Shown here one piece after another: positions 1 through 9,257 of a stretch of DNA of 64,000 nucleotides (position 1 is its first letter; every line of letters begins with the position of its first letter). Source of the DNA: Novipirellula sp052161655 (GTDB lineage Bacteria; Planctomycetota; Planctomycetia; Pirellulales; Pirellulaceae); NCBI RefSeq assembly GCF_052161655.1, contig NZ_CP197418.1, positions 6,572,001 through 6,636,000 of the forward strand. Reading direction: 5' to 3'. Position numbers and translations under genes: made by a program. The notes beneath the pieces were generated by a model. It made no database searches and had not been told where the DNA came from. It saw nothing but the letters and a program-made list of their open reading frames with translations.

Positions 1-1543
1 GGAAGTCCGAGCGAAAGTGGACTCCGCGTGATTCGGTTCTCGCTAGCGCCGAACGAACGACACAAGAAGCGACCAACAACATATTTTGCAATTCCCAGCC
101 TTCGACGGTGTCAAATTGCCGCGACATCACATAGGCCGCAAACGAGCGGATCGAATCCTCGGCTTCACGCAGCTCGCTCGCATTTCGCTCGACACCGGCC
201 CAACGTCCCATCAAACTTTTTAGCGAGACTCGCACGTCGGCGACGTCAAATGATTCGCGTTGCAAATGAATGGGATGTTGGATTGGCAAAGCAACGAGTT
301 TATTGTCGCGTTCCGCCGCGGCACGTGAAGCGGCTTCGCCGGCGTGAGCACCGTAAACTAAACCTTCCAACAAACTGTTGCTGGCCAAACGGTTGGCACC
401 ATGCAGTCCGCTGCTGGTCGCTTCGCCCGCCGCCCAAAGTCCAGGCAAGCTCGTGCGGCCTTGGCGGTCCACCGTCACGCCGCCGATCATGTAGTGAGCC
501 CCGGGGCGTACGGGAATGCGGTCGCTGGTGATGTCCAATCCGAACGCAGCACAAGCCTCAGCGATTCCGGGAAATCGTTTGCGAACCTTTTCCGCGTCGA
601 GGTGGGCAAGGTCCAAGTAAACACAGGGATGTTTGGTGACGTCCATTTGCCGAATGATCGATTGGCTGACGACATCACGCGGTGCCAATTCTGCGCGTGG
701 ATCGTATTCGGGCATGAAACGGTGGCCGGCTGCGTCAACCAAATGAGCGCCTTCGCCACGAATCGCTTCGGTGATCAATGAACGCGAGGAACCGGCGATG
801 TACAACACGGTGGGGTGGAATTGGATGAATTCCATGTCCCGCAATTGAACGCCCGCGCGATAGGCAATCGCAAGCCCGTCGCCGGTGGCAACCGGCGGGT
901 TGGTCGATTCGCGATAGACTTGCCCGGTGCCTCCGGTACACAGAATGGTCTCTTTCGCCCACACCATCAACGGCCGATTGTCGGGGCCGACAATGATCGC
1001 GCCGCGGCAACGTCCTTCATATGTCAACAAGTCGACGGTAAAAGCGTTGTCCCAAATTTCAACGTTGGGCAGACTGCGGGTGCGATCGATCACCGCACGC
1101 ATGATCTCGGCGCCGGTTGCATCGCCTTGAGCGTGCACGATTCGCTCGCGGCTGTGGCCCCCTTCGCGGCCTAACGCGAGATTGCCGTCCGCTTCGTCGA
1201 ACCGAGTGCCCCAGCGAATCAATTCTTCGATCCGACGCGGCCCTTCGCGGATGACCATATCCACGGTGCCGGCGTCGCAGAGGTTTCCACCTGCATCCAT
1301 CGTGTCGATGACATGGTCTTCGAAGCGATCGTCAGGATCGACAACTCCCGCGATTCCACCCTGTGCATAGTTACTGTTCGATTCACGCAGCTTGTCTTTG
1401 GTCACCACTAAAACCGAGCGATTGGATTCGACCGCGTTGGCAGCTCGCAAACCCGCTAGACCACCCCCAATGATCAACACATCGGTAAACCGATGAAGTG
1501 AACGGCGCGTATCGAAGGGCACTAAATAACGGGGGGTCATCAT
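1..1543 (-). CDS. nadB: L-aspartate oxidase, C-terminus cut by window edge
   Basis: The gene oxidises L-aspartate to iminoaspartate with FAD, the first step of de novo NAD synthesis in the cytoplasm. Translating the minus strand from the double ATG at 1543/1540 gives an open frame to the window edge (514 codons; the family is about 540 residues). Near the start is the FAD dinucleotide-binding motif IIGGGLAGLRAA, followed by SNSNYAQGGIAG, GGHSRERIVHAQGDATG, LCTGGTGQVY, FIQFHPTVLY, ITEAIRGEGA and GLWAAGEATSSGLHGANRLASNSL in two pieces, all typical of NadB rather than of succinate dehydrogenase. A GGAGAG Shine-Dalgarno-like stretch lies about 10 bases before the start. The last residues are outside the window. 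Confidence 0.96.
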   Translation of the reverse strand, partial: MMTPRYLVPFDTRRSLHRFTDVLIIGGGLAGLRAANAVESNRSVLVVTKDKLRESNSNYAQGGIAGVVDPDDRFEDHVIDTMDAGGNLCDAGTVDMVIREGPRRIEELIRWGTRFDEADGNLALGREGGHSRERIVHAQGDATGAEIMRAVIDRTRSLPNVEIWDNAFTVDLLTYEGRCRGAIIVGPDNRPLMVWAKETILCTGGTGQVYRESTNPPVATGDGLAIAYRAGVQLRDMEFIQFHPTVLYIAGSSRSLITEAIRGEGAHLVDAAGHRFMPEYDPRAELAPRDVVSQSIIRQMDVTKHPCVYLDLAHLDAEKVRKRFPGIAEACAAFGLDITSDRIPVRPGAHYMIGGVTVDRQGRTSLPGLWAAGEATSSGLHGANRLASNSLLEGLVYGAHAGEAASRAAAERDNKLVALPIQHPIHLQRESFDVADVRVSLKSLMGRWAGVERNASELREAEDSIRSFAAYVMSRQFDTVEGWELQNMLLVASCVVRSALARTESRGVHFRSDF

Positions 1544-1952
1544 GAACGTCTACTCTCTCCGGTGGGTTCGCATATCGACATACCGCTGTTATAGCGGATA
1601 CGCTGGTGGACCATGAGTACCGATGCGAACCATTCCGCGACTCAGCCACGACGTGACTGGAACCGCTTCGAAACGTCCAGAGAAAATAAAACGGCTTGCT
1701 GAAAAATGTTCGTCGTCTAGAAAACGTCAGAACAAAAATTATGATTTCGCAAGATTCTTGGCTAGTTTGCGGTAAGAATTGCAGGGCTTGGTCGTTCAGG
1801 CGGCGATTTAGCCGCGGCGATACGGCGTTGTATGATTAAGCTTGGGGGGACGAACTCGATCCATTCGTACCAAGAATCACACGCACAATCCGAAAAACAC
1901 TGCTGACTGTTTCCGCTAACCCTTTCCATGTTGGAATCACAACGAAAAATCC
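1544..1952. other. Intergenic region between divergent nadB and pssA
   Basis: This 409 bp gap separates the divergently read nadB and pssA genes, so it should hold both promoters. I see no convincing coding frame, hairpin terminator or repeat in it. An A/T-rich patch near 1680-1790 is the likeliest promoter area, but no clear -35/-10 pair stands out. Confidence 0.5.
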
Positions 1953-2984
1953 ATGAGTGAACTCAAACGCAGTTTGTTCGGCAGCCGAGCATTTGGACGC
2001 TCCCGCAACGAGCCTCACGACGAAGCACTCGCTGAATCGAGCCACGACGAATCCGGCGACGAGGAAGGATCGCATGACGTTGATCCCATGGATTTGGAAC
2101 ACGACAGCGAATCGCCTATCCCACGTGGAAAAATGCGATTGGGCAAACGAATATTGTCAAAGAGGAATCGCCCACGACGAAAGCGAAAGTTCAATCTGGC
2201 GGTTTTGCCCACGCTTTTGACGCTTGGCAACGCCGTCTGCGGGCTGGCCGCGATCTCGGTAGCGATGAGCGATTCGATCGCCCGCCAACCTGAGGAAAAA
2301 CTGTTTATTGCCGGCGTCCTCATCTTTATTGGGATGGTTTTTGACGCGTTGGATGGGTCAGCAGCTCGGTTGACCGGCCAGGAGAGTCGTTTTGGAGCCG
2401 AGTTGGACAGTTTGTGTGATGCGATCACCTTTGGGACCGCTCCTGCGGTAATCGTTTGGCGAATTAGCGACGTATTTTGGGACAAATTAAGTTGGACCAT
2501 CGGGGTGTTGTTCACCCTTTGTGTGCTCATTCGCTTGGCTCGATTTAACGTCGAAACCGACGAAGACGATCCTCATGATGGATTTGAAGGTCTACCTAGT
2601 CCCGCCGCTGCGGGTGCCATCGCCGCGTTTGCGATCGCGATGCCTGACCTCGCCTCGATTGCGACCGATCCGGTTTACCCCGCATTTGTCCACCAAACCG
2701 CGCAGTACGCATTGCTTTCGGCTCACTATGTGATCCCCGTCTTGGCGGTCGTTTTGGCGTATTTAATGACGTCGAGGTTCCAATATCCTCACGTTTTCCA
2801 GCAACTTGTTAGCGGCCGATGGTCCACGCATCAATTTGGCCAGGCACTTTTTGCAATTGTCGGTGGGTTCCTTTTGCACTGGGTCGCACTCCCCATCGCG
2901 TTTTGCTATTACGCGTTCGGCCCCCCCGTGCGGTCGCTGCTGGCCAGGAAAACGGCCCCAACTGACCCCACCATTCCTGCCTGA
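1953..2984 (+). CDS. pssA: CDP-diacylglycerol--serine O-phosphatidyltransferase
   Basis: This membrane enzyme joins CDP-diacylglycerol and serine to make phosphatidylserine, the precursor of phosphatidylethanolamine. The CDP-alcohol phosphatidyltransferase signature is complete: D131, D134-G135, A138-R139, G148, D152 and D156 (DxxDGxxARx8GxxxDxxxD). Several hydrophobic segments follow residue 80. The first 80 residues are an unusual acidic then basic hydrophilic extension (ESSHDESGDEEGS, then RNRPRRKRK) absent from short PssA proteins. The call of PssA rather than another CDP-alcohol transferase rests on the overall family pattern (PTLLTLGNAVCGL, GLPSPAAAG). The methyltransferase downstream on the same strand fits a phospholipid role. 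Confidence 0.92.
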   Translation: MSELKRSLFGSRAFGRSRNEPHDEALAESSHDESGDEEGSHDVDPMDLEHDSESPIPRGKMRLGKRILSKRNRPRRKRKFNLAVLPTLLTLGNAVCGLAAISVAMSDSIARQPEEKLFIAGVLIFIGMVFDALDGSAARLTGQESRFGAELDSLCDAITFGTAPAVIVWRISDVFWDKLSWTIGVLFTLCVLIRLARFNVETDEDDPHDGFEGLPSPAAAGAIAAFAIAMPDLASIATDPVYPAFVHQTAQYALLSAHYVIPVLAVVLAYLMTSRFQYPHVFQQLVSGRWSTHQFGQALFAIVGGFLLHWVALPIAFCYYAFGPPVRSLLARKTAPTDPTIPA

Positions 2985-3268
2985 TCCACCCCCCTGGCAT
3001 GCCGGATTTTGCAGAAACGGTCCCCGCAACCAGCCCGATTTGTATCAGCTGTGTAATAGATCGGTTCAAAATCTGTTTGGGGACTATTGGTCTGGATGCT
3101 CTAAACGCTATCCTTGTAACGACTTAACGGTCGTCGAGGCGTTCTCAAATTCGAGTTGACTCCTGCTCGAAAACTGCGATGCTTCGATGCAACGCGGGCG
3201 GAACGTAAGGTATGCCAGCATTGATATTGAGTCAGCATGACTGAGTTTTTCACAGGGTTTCAAAAACC

Positions 3269-3937
3269 ATGAGTACCGTTTCGCCGCCGAAGAAGACGAA
3301 AACTGCCGAACCCCATCGCAGTCGTCTGTATGACAATTTGGTCCCCGTTTATCAGGGGTTATGGCCTGCCGTTGCCAAACGAAACATCCGCAGCGCTGTC
3401 GCAGCGATGAACATTTCATCAGGAACGCAAGTTCTCGAGGTGGGAGTCGGAACAGGATTGTCGCTCGATAGCTATCCTCACGACATTCGGCTAACCGGAG
3501 TCGACCTCTCCGAATCGATGCTCGCTGAGGCAGAGCAGTTGATTGACCAAAAACAATGGAATCACATCAACGTAATGCCGATGAACGCCGAACGATTGAC
3601 GTTCGCGGACAACAGCTTTGATGTAGTGACGTCGTTTCACACGATTAGCGTCGTGTCAAAACCGCAATCAATGATGAGCGAAATGGTGCGAGTGTGCCGT
3701 CCCGGTGGCAAGATTCTAATGGTCAACCATTTCCGCAGCGAAAATACATTGATCGCGAAAGTAGTCGATTCGGCCGGTAACATCACACGCCGCCTCGGAT
3801 GGCGAACCGATCTCGATCTGCAAGACGTCGTCGCGGGACTGCCCCTACGTTTCGACCGCTGCTACAAACCCACACCGATGTCGTTCTTCACGATTATGCA
3901 AGCAACCGTGTTGAAAGCGGACAAGGCGACGGCGTAA
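3269..3937 (+). CDS. PmtA-like SAM-dependent methyltransferase, probably phospholipid N-methyltransferase
   Basis: A 222-residue class I SAM methyltransferase. Motif I is VLEVGVGTGLSL (about residues 54-65), followed by the acidic strand end GVDLSESML and the post-I region NAERLTFADNSFDVV. The arrangement (YDNLVPVYQGLWPAVAKRNI at the start, MVNHFRSEN and RRLGWRTDLDL near the end) resembles Rhodobacter-type PmtA, which methylates phosphatidylethanolamine towards phosphatidylcholine. Lying 284 bp after pssA on the same strand supports a lipid substrate, but that is inference. A menaquinone or ubiquinone C-methyltransferase (UbiE type) is the main alternative. No membrane segment or signal peptide is evident. 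Confidence 0.8.
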   Translation: MSTVSPPKKTKTAEPHRSRLYDNLVPVYQGLWPAVAKRNIRSAVAAMNISSGTQVLEVGVGTGLSLDSYPHDIRLTGVDLSESMLAEAEQLIDQKQWNHINVMPMNAERLTFADNSFDVVTSFHTISVVSKPQSMMSEMVRVCRPGGKILMVNHFRSENTLIAKVVDSAGNITRRLGWRTDLDLQDVVAGLPLRFDRCYKPTPMSFFTIMQATVLKADKATA

Positions 3938-4047
3938 CGCAAAATCATCTTGACCCTGCATCCGGCTCATTCTATCTCCATTGTTAACGCAACCACGTTG
4001 ATGCAATTTGCGATCATCGTGAGTTTGCGATCAATGGATTGATTCGA

Positions 4048-6270
4048 ATGACACGTGGATCGCTGGCACCGTTACTTTTCTTGCTGGTATTTCTCGCTAG
4101 CACTTTAACGCTGGCCGAAACTTTACCCAGCGCTGAACCCGATGCAGCGTCCGGCGGAACATCTGTGGCTGTCCCCGTCGTCCAGTCGGATGAGTTCGCC
4201 CCCCAAGATTCCGCCGACCCCACTTTGGCCGAACCCTCATTGGCAGCTGACGTGCCAGATGTAGATTCAGGCAATTTGATCGAAGTCACGGTGGCTCAGC
4301 AAAAAAATGCGCTGACAGTGCTGCAGGACTTACGCGCGAAAGAAGAGGATTTAAAAAACCAGCTCACCAAATTGGCCAGCGGCAGCATTGACGATGGACC
4401 GCCCTACTCGATCCTCGTTCTTGACAAGTTGAATGACGCAATCGCGGCGAGCAAAACTCAAAGAGACTCGCTTGACGAGTCACAGTTGGCGGCACGCGAA
4501 AGTGTCGAGCGATCACGGCTGGAAGTCGAAGCGAGCAAGCGGACACTTCGTCAAACCAAAGAGAACGGTGGCAATGCTGCGGTCGAATCGTCAAAAGCGA
4601 TCGAGCGAGAGGTCCGGTTTGCAGAAGAAACATTGGCACTGCGTCGCTTGGAGTTGTCGATCGAAGAAGCCAATCGATCGATTCATGCACTCGAACTGAA
4701 AATCAATGAACGAAAACGCCAGATCGTTATCAAACAAGTCACTTTCGCCAAACTCACGCTTGATGAAAAAACGGCGGAGCTAGATGTCCGCGAGATGGAA
4801 TTGAATCGGATGGCCGATTCACTGAAGCTCGACTTGCAATATGCCGAACGTCGCTGGTTGGCAGCACGCCAAGAAGTGGATTCTCTAGCCGCGCCAAATC
4901 CAAGTGCGACCGAGCGTGTGGAGGCACTGAGCATTGCGAAGCAGACGATCCAAGTCGAACAAGCCGTTGTCAATCAACGTTTGCAACGATTGCCGATGAT
5001 GCGGGCGTCGTGGGATCGCAGGTATCGAGTTGCAACCGGACAATCCACGCGTGAAGAACGCCGAGTCTGGCTGACCGAAACATTAAGCCAACTAGAACAA
5101 TTGTCTCGCGAGCGACGAACCCGCGAATTGAAATTGACGGCAGCGCGAGCGTCACTGGATGCAGCCGCTTCCAAAGCCGACGAGGCAACCGCCCAGGATC
5201 CTGAACGAAATCGTTGGCTGGACAAACAGAACGAGTCGTGGGCAAAACAGATTGAACAATACAACCGCAGCCTCTGGGGCATCGACAGTGCTTCGCGCGC
5301 ACTGACCCGGTTGCAATCGGAAATCGAGGGAGAGCCATCGCGAAGTTTGGGCCAATGGATCGAAGACGCGTGGGGTTCGATGAGACGCGTCTGGAATTAT
5401 GAATTGACTAACATCGATGACACGTCATTAACGGTTGGCAAAGTCGCGAGCACTTTTCTGTTTATTATCTTCGGCTATTTTGCCGCCCGTTGGCTGAGTC
5501 GTTTGATGGGAACTCGGCTGCCCAAGTTTGGTGTGGAGCAAGCGGCCGCAGGGGCGATCGAATCATTGTCGTTTTATGCGTTGCTTATCACCTTCGCACT
5601 TACCGCTCTGCGTTATGCCAACGTACCGCTAACCATGTTCACGTTTTTAGGCGGAGCGATTGCGATCGGCGTCGGTTTTGGTAGCCAAAACATCCTGAAC
5701 AATTTTATCAGCGGGCTCATTCTGCTCGCCGAACGCCCGATCAAATCAGGGGACTTGATCCTTATTGACCAAACCTACGGCAACGTGACTCGCATCGGTG
5801 CACGCAGCACGATGATTCGCACCGGGGACAATTTGGACATTATCGTGCCCAATAGCAAGTTCCTTGAGAACAACGTGACGAACCTAACACGGACCGATGA
5901 TCGATTGCGATCGTCGATCAAAGTAGGCGTCGCATACGGCTCGCAATTGGACAAAGTCATGCAATTGCTTGAACAAGCCGCCAGCGAAAATCCTGGCGTT
6001 CATCCCCATCCCAAGCCGAGTGTCTCGTTCAACGATTTCGGTGACAGCTCACTCGCGTTTCAAGTTTTCTTTTGGGTTACCGCTCGCAACATGGCACAGA
6101 TGAGGACAATCGAAACGCAGGTACGGCTGGGCATCGACCGTCTTTTCCGAGAACACGGTGTCGTGATTGCTTACCCGCAACAAGATCTTCATCTACAATC
6201 GCACACACCAATCGAGTTTCGTTTGATCAACGAAGCGAACCAAAGTTCCGAATTTAAAGCCGCCGGCTAA
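4048..6270 (+). CDS. MscS-family mechanosensitive channel with long periplasmic coiled coil
   Basis: A 740-residue protein from the ATG at 4048; a TTG three codons earlier is possible but less likely. It starts with a signal peptide (hydrophobic LAPLLFLLVFLASTLTLA). Residues of about 80-410 are charged, Glu/Arg-rich and heptad-like, predicted as a periplasmic coiled coil. Hydrophobic segments follow at about 465-560, the last being the glycine- and alanine-rich pore helix FLGGAIAIGVGFGSQNILNN. The MscS beta domain comes next (ERPIKSGDLILI, IVPNSKFLENNVTN). The layout resembles the large MscK/YbdG-like members. It should release solutes under osmotic downshock. Gene 6277-7209 begins 6 bases after its stop, so the two are probably co-transcribed. 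Confidence 0.92.
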   Translation: MTRGSLAPLLFLLVFLASTLTLAETLPSAEPDAASGGTSVAVPVVQSDEFAPQDSADPTLAEPSLAADVPDVDSGNLIEVTVAQQKNALTVLQDLRAKEEDLKNQLTKLASGSIDDGPPYSILVLDKLNDAIAASKTQRDSLDESQLAARESVERSRLEVEASKRTLRQTKENGGNAAVESSKAIEREVRFAEETLALRRLELSIEEANRSIHALELKINERKRQIVIKQVTFAKLTLDEKTAELDVREMELNRMADSLKLDLQYAERRWLAARQEVDSLAAPNPSATERVEALSIAKQTIQVEQAVVNQRLQRLPMMRASWDRRYRVATGQSTREERRVWLTETLSQLEQLSRERRTRELKLTAARASLDAAASKADEATAQDPERNRWLDKQNESWAKQIEQYNRSLWGIDSASRALTRLQSEIEGEPSRSLGQWIEDAWGSMRRVWNYELTNIDDTSLTVGKVASTFLFIIFGYFAARWLSRLMGTRLPKFGVEQAAAGAIESLSFYALLITFALTALRYANVPLTMFTFLGGAIAIGVGFGSQNILNNFISGLILLAERPIKSGDLILIDQTYGNVTRIGARSTMIRTGDNLDIIVPNSKFLENNVTNLTRTDDRLRSSIKVGVAYGSQLDKVMQLLEQAASENPGVHPHPKPSVSFNDFGDSSLAFQVFFWVTARNMAQMRTIETQVRLGIDRLFREHGVVIAYPQQDLHLQSHTPIEFRLINEANQSSEFKAAG

Positions 6271-6276
6271 ATCGCA

Positions 6277-7209
6277 ATGTTATCGAAATCTTGTTTGTTG
6301 ATGGTCACACTGATCGGCTTGTCGACGCAAACCACCGCGTCGGGCGAAGAATTGCTCTCGATTGACAATGACGTCGTCAAGATTGGAATCGATCGTGAAA
6401 AAGGGGCTGCGATCACTTGGCTATCTTGGGACGGGTATCCCAACAACATGGTCAACATTGCCGACCCTGGTCGCTTGATCCAGCAATCGTATTACGCCGG
6501 GCGGGCTCTGGACCGAACCGCCGAGGGTCAAAGCAAATCGTGGAGTCCTTGGACTTGGAATCCAATCCAAGGCGGCGGAATCGGATCGTGGGCGCGGGTG
6601 ACCGAAGCCCGTCGCGAACGCGATTCGCTGTATAGCGAAACCATTCCCAAGTTGTGGGATATGCCGGACGAGGAGGCTGACGCGCGGATGCGCCAATGGA
6701 CGGCATTTGAGCCCTCGATGACCAATGTCATCGTCGTGCGTTGCGAGTTTATTGCCCAGCGTTCTGGCGATGATCGATGGGGTCCAGCGATTCTGCGGGC
6801 ACAAGAGATCCCGGCTTGTTACTTCACACGCAATTTTGCGAACGCAAAAAGCTATCTCGGTGATGGTCGATGGCGAGACGAATCTCAACCGCCTGGACCG
6901 CCGTGGGGCAAAGCGATGCCGCCTCGCAAAGCCATGGCATTTTTTGAGCCAGGTGGACAAGGCGTCGCGGTGTTCTCGCCATCCTCAACCTTGCAGTGGA
7001 ACTTTGGTCCGCATGGTGGGGGCCTCAGCAAAGATCCCAAAGCGGGACCGTGTATGCACGTGGCTCCGATTGATCGAGTCTTGCTCTCCGCCAAGTCAGC
7101 GTACCGCTACCGATACTGGTTGGTTGTCGGTGACGAAGCGACCATCGCCAATCGCTTGGACTCACTCTGGGAGAGGTATTCAAACGAGCAAGCGGAGCTG
7201 AACGAATAG
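6277..7209 (+). CDS. Secreted protein of unknown function
   Basis: A 310-residue protein with a clear signal peptide (MLSKSCLLMVTLIGLSTQTTASG). The mature part looks like a compact beta-rich domain with many Trp and Pro residues (SWSPWTWNPIQGGGIGSWA, GPPWGKAMPPRKAMAFFEPGG). I do not recognise a family with confidence. The opening LLSIDNDVVKIGIDREKGAAITWLS is reminiscent of galactose-mutarotase/glycoside-hydrolase beta-sandwich folds that start with a substrate-surface strand, but no catalytic residues can be assigned. It starts 6 bases after the MscS gene and probably shares its transcript. The strong hairpin at 7237-7267 follows it. Confidence 0.75.
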   Translation: MLSKSCLLMVTLIGLSTQTTASGEELLSIDNDVVKIGIDREKGAAITWLSWDGYPNNMVNIADPGRLIQQSYYAGRALDRTAEGQSKSWSPWTWNPIQGGGIGSWARVTEARRERDSLYSETIPKLWDMPDEEADARMRQWTAFEPSMTNVIVVRCEFIAQRSGDDRWGPAILRAQEIPACYFTRNFANAKSYLGDGRWRDESQPPGPPWGKAMPPRKAMAFFEPGGQGVAVFSPSSTLQWNFGPHGGGLSKDPKAGPCMHVAPIDRVLLSAKSAYRYRYWLVVGDEATIANRLDSLWERYSNEQAELNE

Positions 7210-7236
7210 GCATACGCGGAATGCCATATCATTTTG

Positions 7237-7267
7237 TTAGCAGCCCAGCGCAATGCTGGGCCGCTAA
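7237..7267. terminator. Hairpin after the 6277-7209 gene, possible terminator or REP-like unit
   Basis: The arms TTAGCAGCCCAGC (7237-7249) and GCTGGGCCGCTAA (7255-7267) pair with one mismatch around a 5-base loop. The stem is strong and lies 28 bases after the stop codon. There is only a short A-run and no clear U-tract, so it may be a REP-like repeat rather than a classical terminator. Confidence 0.5.
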
Positions 7268-7320
7268 AACGTTGGGCTTGTCGTGATTAATGGCTGCGAC
7301 GCTTTTCTGCCACCTCTCCA

Positions 7321-7354
7321 CCAACTTCGACGTCGTGCAGGTTTTAAGTTGTTT
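7321..7354 (+). repeat. Left terminal inverted repeat of the IS1182 element
   Basis: It contains GTCGTGCAGGTTTTAAGTTGTTT, which matches the inverted right end (GTCGTGCAGCTTTTAAGCTGTTT) at all but two bases in this core. It lies about 100 bp before the transposase start. Confidence 0.78.
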
Positions 7355-7453
7355 TAACACCTGGGGTTAGCGCAAAAAAATTGACCTTCGTTTGGATTGG
7401 GATTTCGCACAGAATGTGCGTTGCTTTTCATTCCAAGCCACACGGAGGTCGCC

Positions 7454-8964
7454 ATGAGCATAAACGATTCAGAGACGATTAAAAAGCCAGTTATCGCCCC
7501 GTCCCCCTGCCAGCAAGCCATTGGCGATGGAAACAAATTGATGCCAAACTTCCGCCGGACGATCATGCACGAATTGTTCGCCGGCAGGTCGAACAACTCG
7601 ATCGTAGCGAAGTCGATCGGTTGTACAGCGGTAGGGGCCAGGAGCCCTACGATCCCATTCTGCTTTTGCAGATGGTTCTCTATCAGCACCTCAAGGGACG
7701 ACTCAGCCCTGCAAGTTGGGAGGAAGAAGCCAAGCTCAACGAAGCGATGCAATGGCTCGGTCATGGATACACGCCGGCTCGTCGAACTTGGTATGATTTT
7801 CGTGATCGCATCGGCGACGTCATTGAGAGGCTTCATGACGACGTGACCCAACGGGCCATCGAGCAAGGGCATCTTGACCCGACCACGGTGGCTCTAGATG
7901 GCACGTCGATTGCCGCCTGTGCATCGCGGCATCGGATGGTCAATCGCAACACTCTCCAGAGGCGACAGGAACTCTTAAAAGAACTGATCGACGGCACTTA
8001 CTGCCGAACCGATCCTCTTCCAAAATGGGTGCCGCCAACGGAGTCAGGCCGACAAGATTTGGCCTCTCGAATCGAGGCGGCCGCCATCGTACTGGAGCAA
8101 CGGATTAATGAAAACGCTAAAAAGCCGAGTGATAAACGCAAAGATCCTGACAAGATCACCGTCAGCTTGACTGACCCCATTGCGCCGCTGGGCCGCGATA
8201 AACGCAAGACGTATCGTCCGTTGTATACCGTTCAATTTATGGTCGATCCGGTCAGTCGACTGATTGTTAGTTATCTGTGTCAAGCCTCTGCAACGGATGC
8301 GGGCACGCTGGCCCCCATGATCGACAAGACGCAAAAGTTATTCGGCGGCCAACTCAAGAGGGTGCTGGCCGATGGCGGCTACTGCAGCATTCTTGACCTT
8401 ACCGACGCGCGTGATCGGAACATTGATCTGCTGGCACCGCCATCGGCCAGCGGTAGCGCTGCAAAGCGGAAGTCACGCAGCGGCGAAATTCAAATTCCCC
8501 GCGAAGAATTTCGTTTTGAAGCCTCATTGAATTGCTATGTGTGCCCGCAAGGTCACCGCTTAGCCTATTTGTGGCGAGAAAAAAAGATGCGTATGGGCGA
8601 CCGATACGTTTACCAATCGACCTATCAGTGTGACGCGAAGTTCTGTGAGGGCTGTCCGTTGGCCGAACGCTGTCTCAGCGGTAAAGGCCCACGACGAATC
8701 AAGCGAATCGAAGGCGAAGAGATGCTGGAGGCTCAACGCGAGAAGATGGCAAGTGAATCTTGCAAGACGCTTTATCGTTTACGCGGGCAAACCGTGGAAC
8801 TCTCCTTTGGCGACGCCAAAGGGAACCGGCGAGTGGACCGCTTTCACGGTCGCGGAATCGAGCGAGCCCGCTGCGAGACAGGCCTGTTGATCCTAGCTCA
8901 AAATCTCCTGCGTCTGGATAAGCTGCAGCAAAGAGCCATAAGTCTAGGAAAACAAACAGCTTAA
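7454..8964 (+). CDS. IS1182-family transposase with N-terminus in another frame
   Basis: The main frame (ORF from 7621) holds an IS1182-type DDE transposase: GRGQEPYDPILLLQMVLYQ, LALDGTSIAACASRH with a catalytic Asp, VLADGGYCS, the Cys-rich CPQGH/CEGCPLAERC zinc-like insert, and ELSFGDAKGNRRVDRFHGRG with the catalytic Glu region in the C-terminal part. The same frame stays coding upstream to about 7483 (WRWKQIDAKLPPDDHARIVR) but has no good start. An ATG at 7454 with a strong GGAGG site seven bases before it opens the neighbouring frame (MSINDSETIKKPVIAPSP). The frames join by a -1 shift near the CCCCC run at 7503-7507. This is either a one-base deletion or programmed slippage. Confidence 0.85.
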
Positions 8965-8989
8965 AAGCTGCACGACCTCCGAAGTCGGG
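8949..8989 (-). repeat. Right terminal inverted repeat of the IS1182 element
   Basis: The inverted copy of the left end, overlapping the last codons and stop of the transposase (AAACAAACAGCTTAAAAGC, then TGCACGACCTCCGAAGTCGG). The stop codon of the transposase lies inside the repeat. Confidence 0.75.
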
Positions 8990-8990
8990 A

Positions 8991-9257
8991 GCGACCGTGT
9001 TAAGATTTGGCAATAGTCGCTTATCAAAAAACTAAATTTTTGATTCGATGTTTCGCCTCGATGCGCAGCATCGAAGGACATAGGGGGCTCCTATGGGAGT
9101 CTGGCTGCGTGTATGTTTGGACCCTTGTACCGAGCGGCAACGCTCGAGTACGTAGGCAGTCGACGAGCGATTTCGGTCGTTGGTCGGCTGCCGTTTTTTC
9201 CAAATACTTCGCTCGATCCCTGGCTCGACGCTTGTTCGGGCTCGGCAAAATGGGGCC
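8991..9257. other. Intergenic stretch between the two IS elements
   Basis: I find no supported gene here. The short open frames on both strands show no recognisable protein pattern. It lies between the IS1182 right end and a long hairpin. Confidence 0.4.

Larger units (their letters stand above)
7321..8990 (+). mobile_element. IS1182-family insertion sequence
   Basis: The element is bounded by imperfect terminal inverted repeats at about 7321-7354 and 8949-8989 and carries one transposase. The outer ends read CAACTTCGACGTCGTGCAG on the left and, inverted, CGACTTCGGAGGTCGTGCAG on the right, so they agree with a few mismatches and one gap. The total is about 1.67 kb, usual for the family. The exact outer bases and any target duplication cannot be fixed by eye. 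The left flank matches a hairpin repeat whose intact copy is near 28777-28817. Confidence 0.82.

Noticed and set aside
28..1370. Several plus- and minus-strand frames over the first 1.5 kb
   Set aside because: They overlap nadB in other frames; the nadB frame itself runs off the window edge and explains the region.
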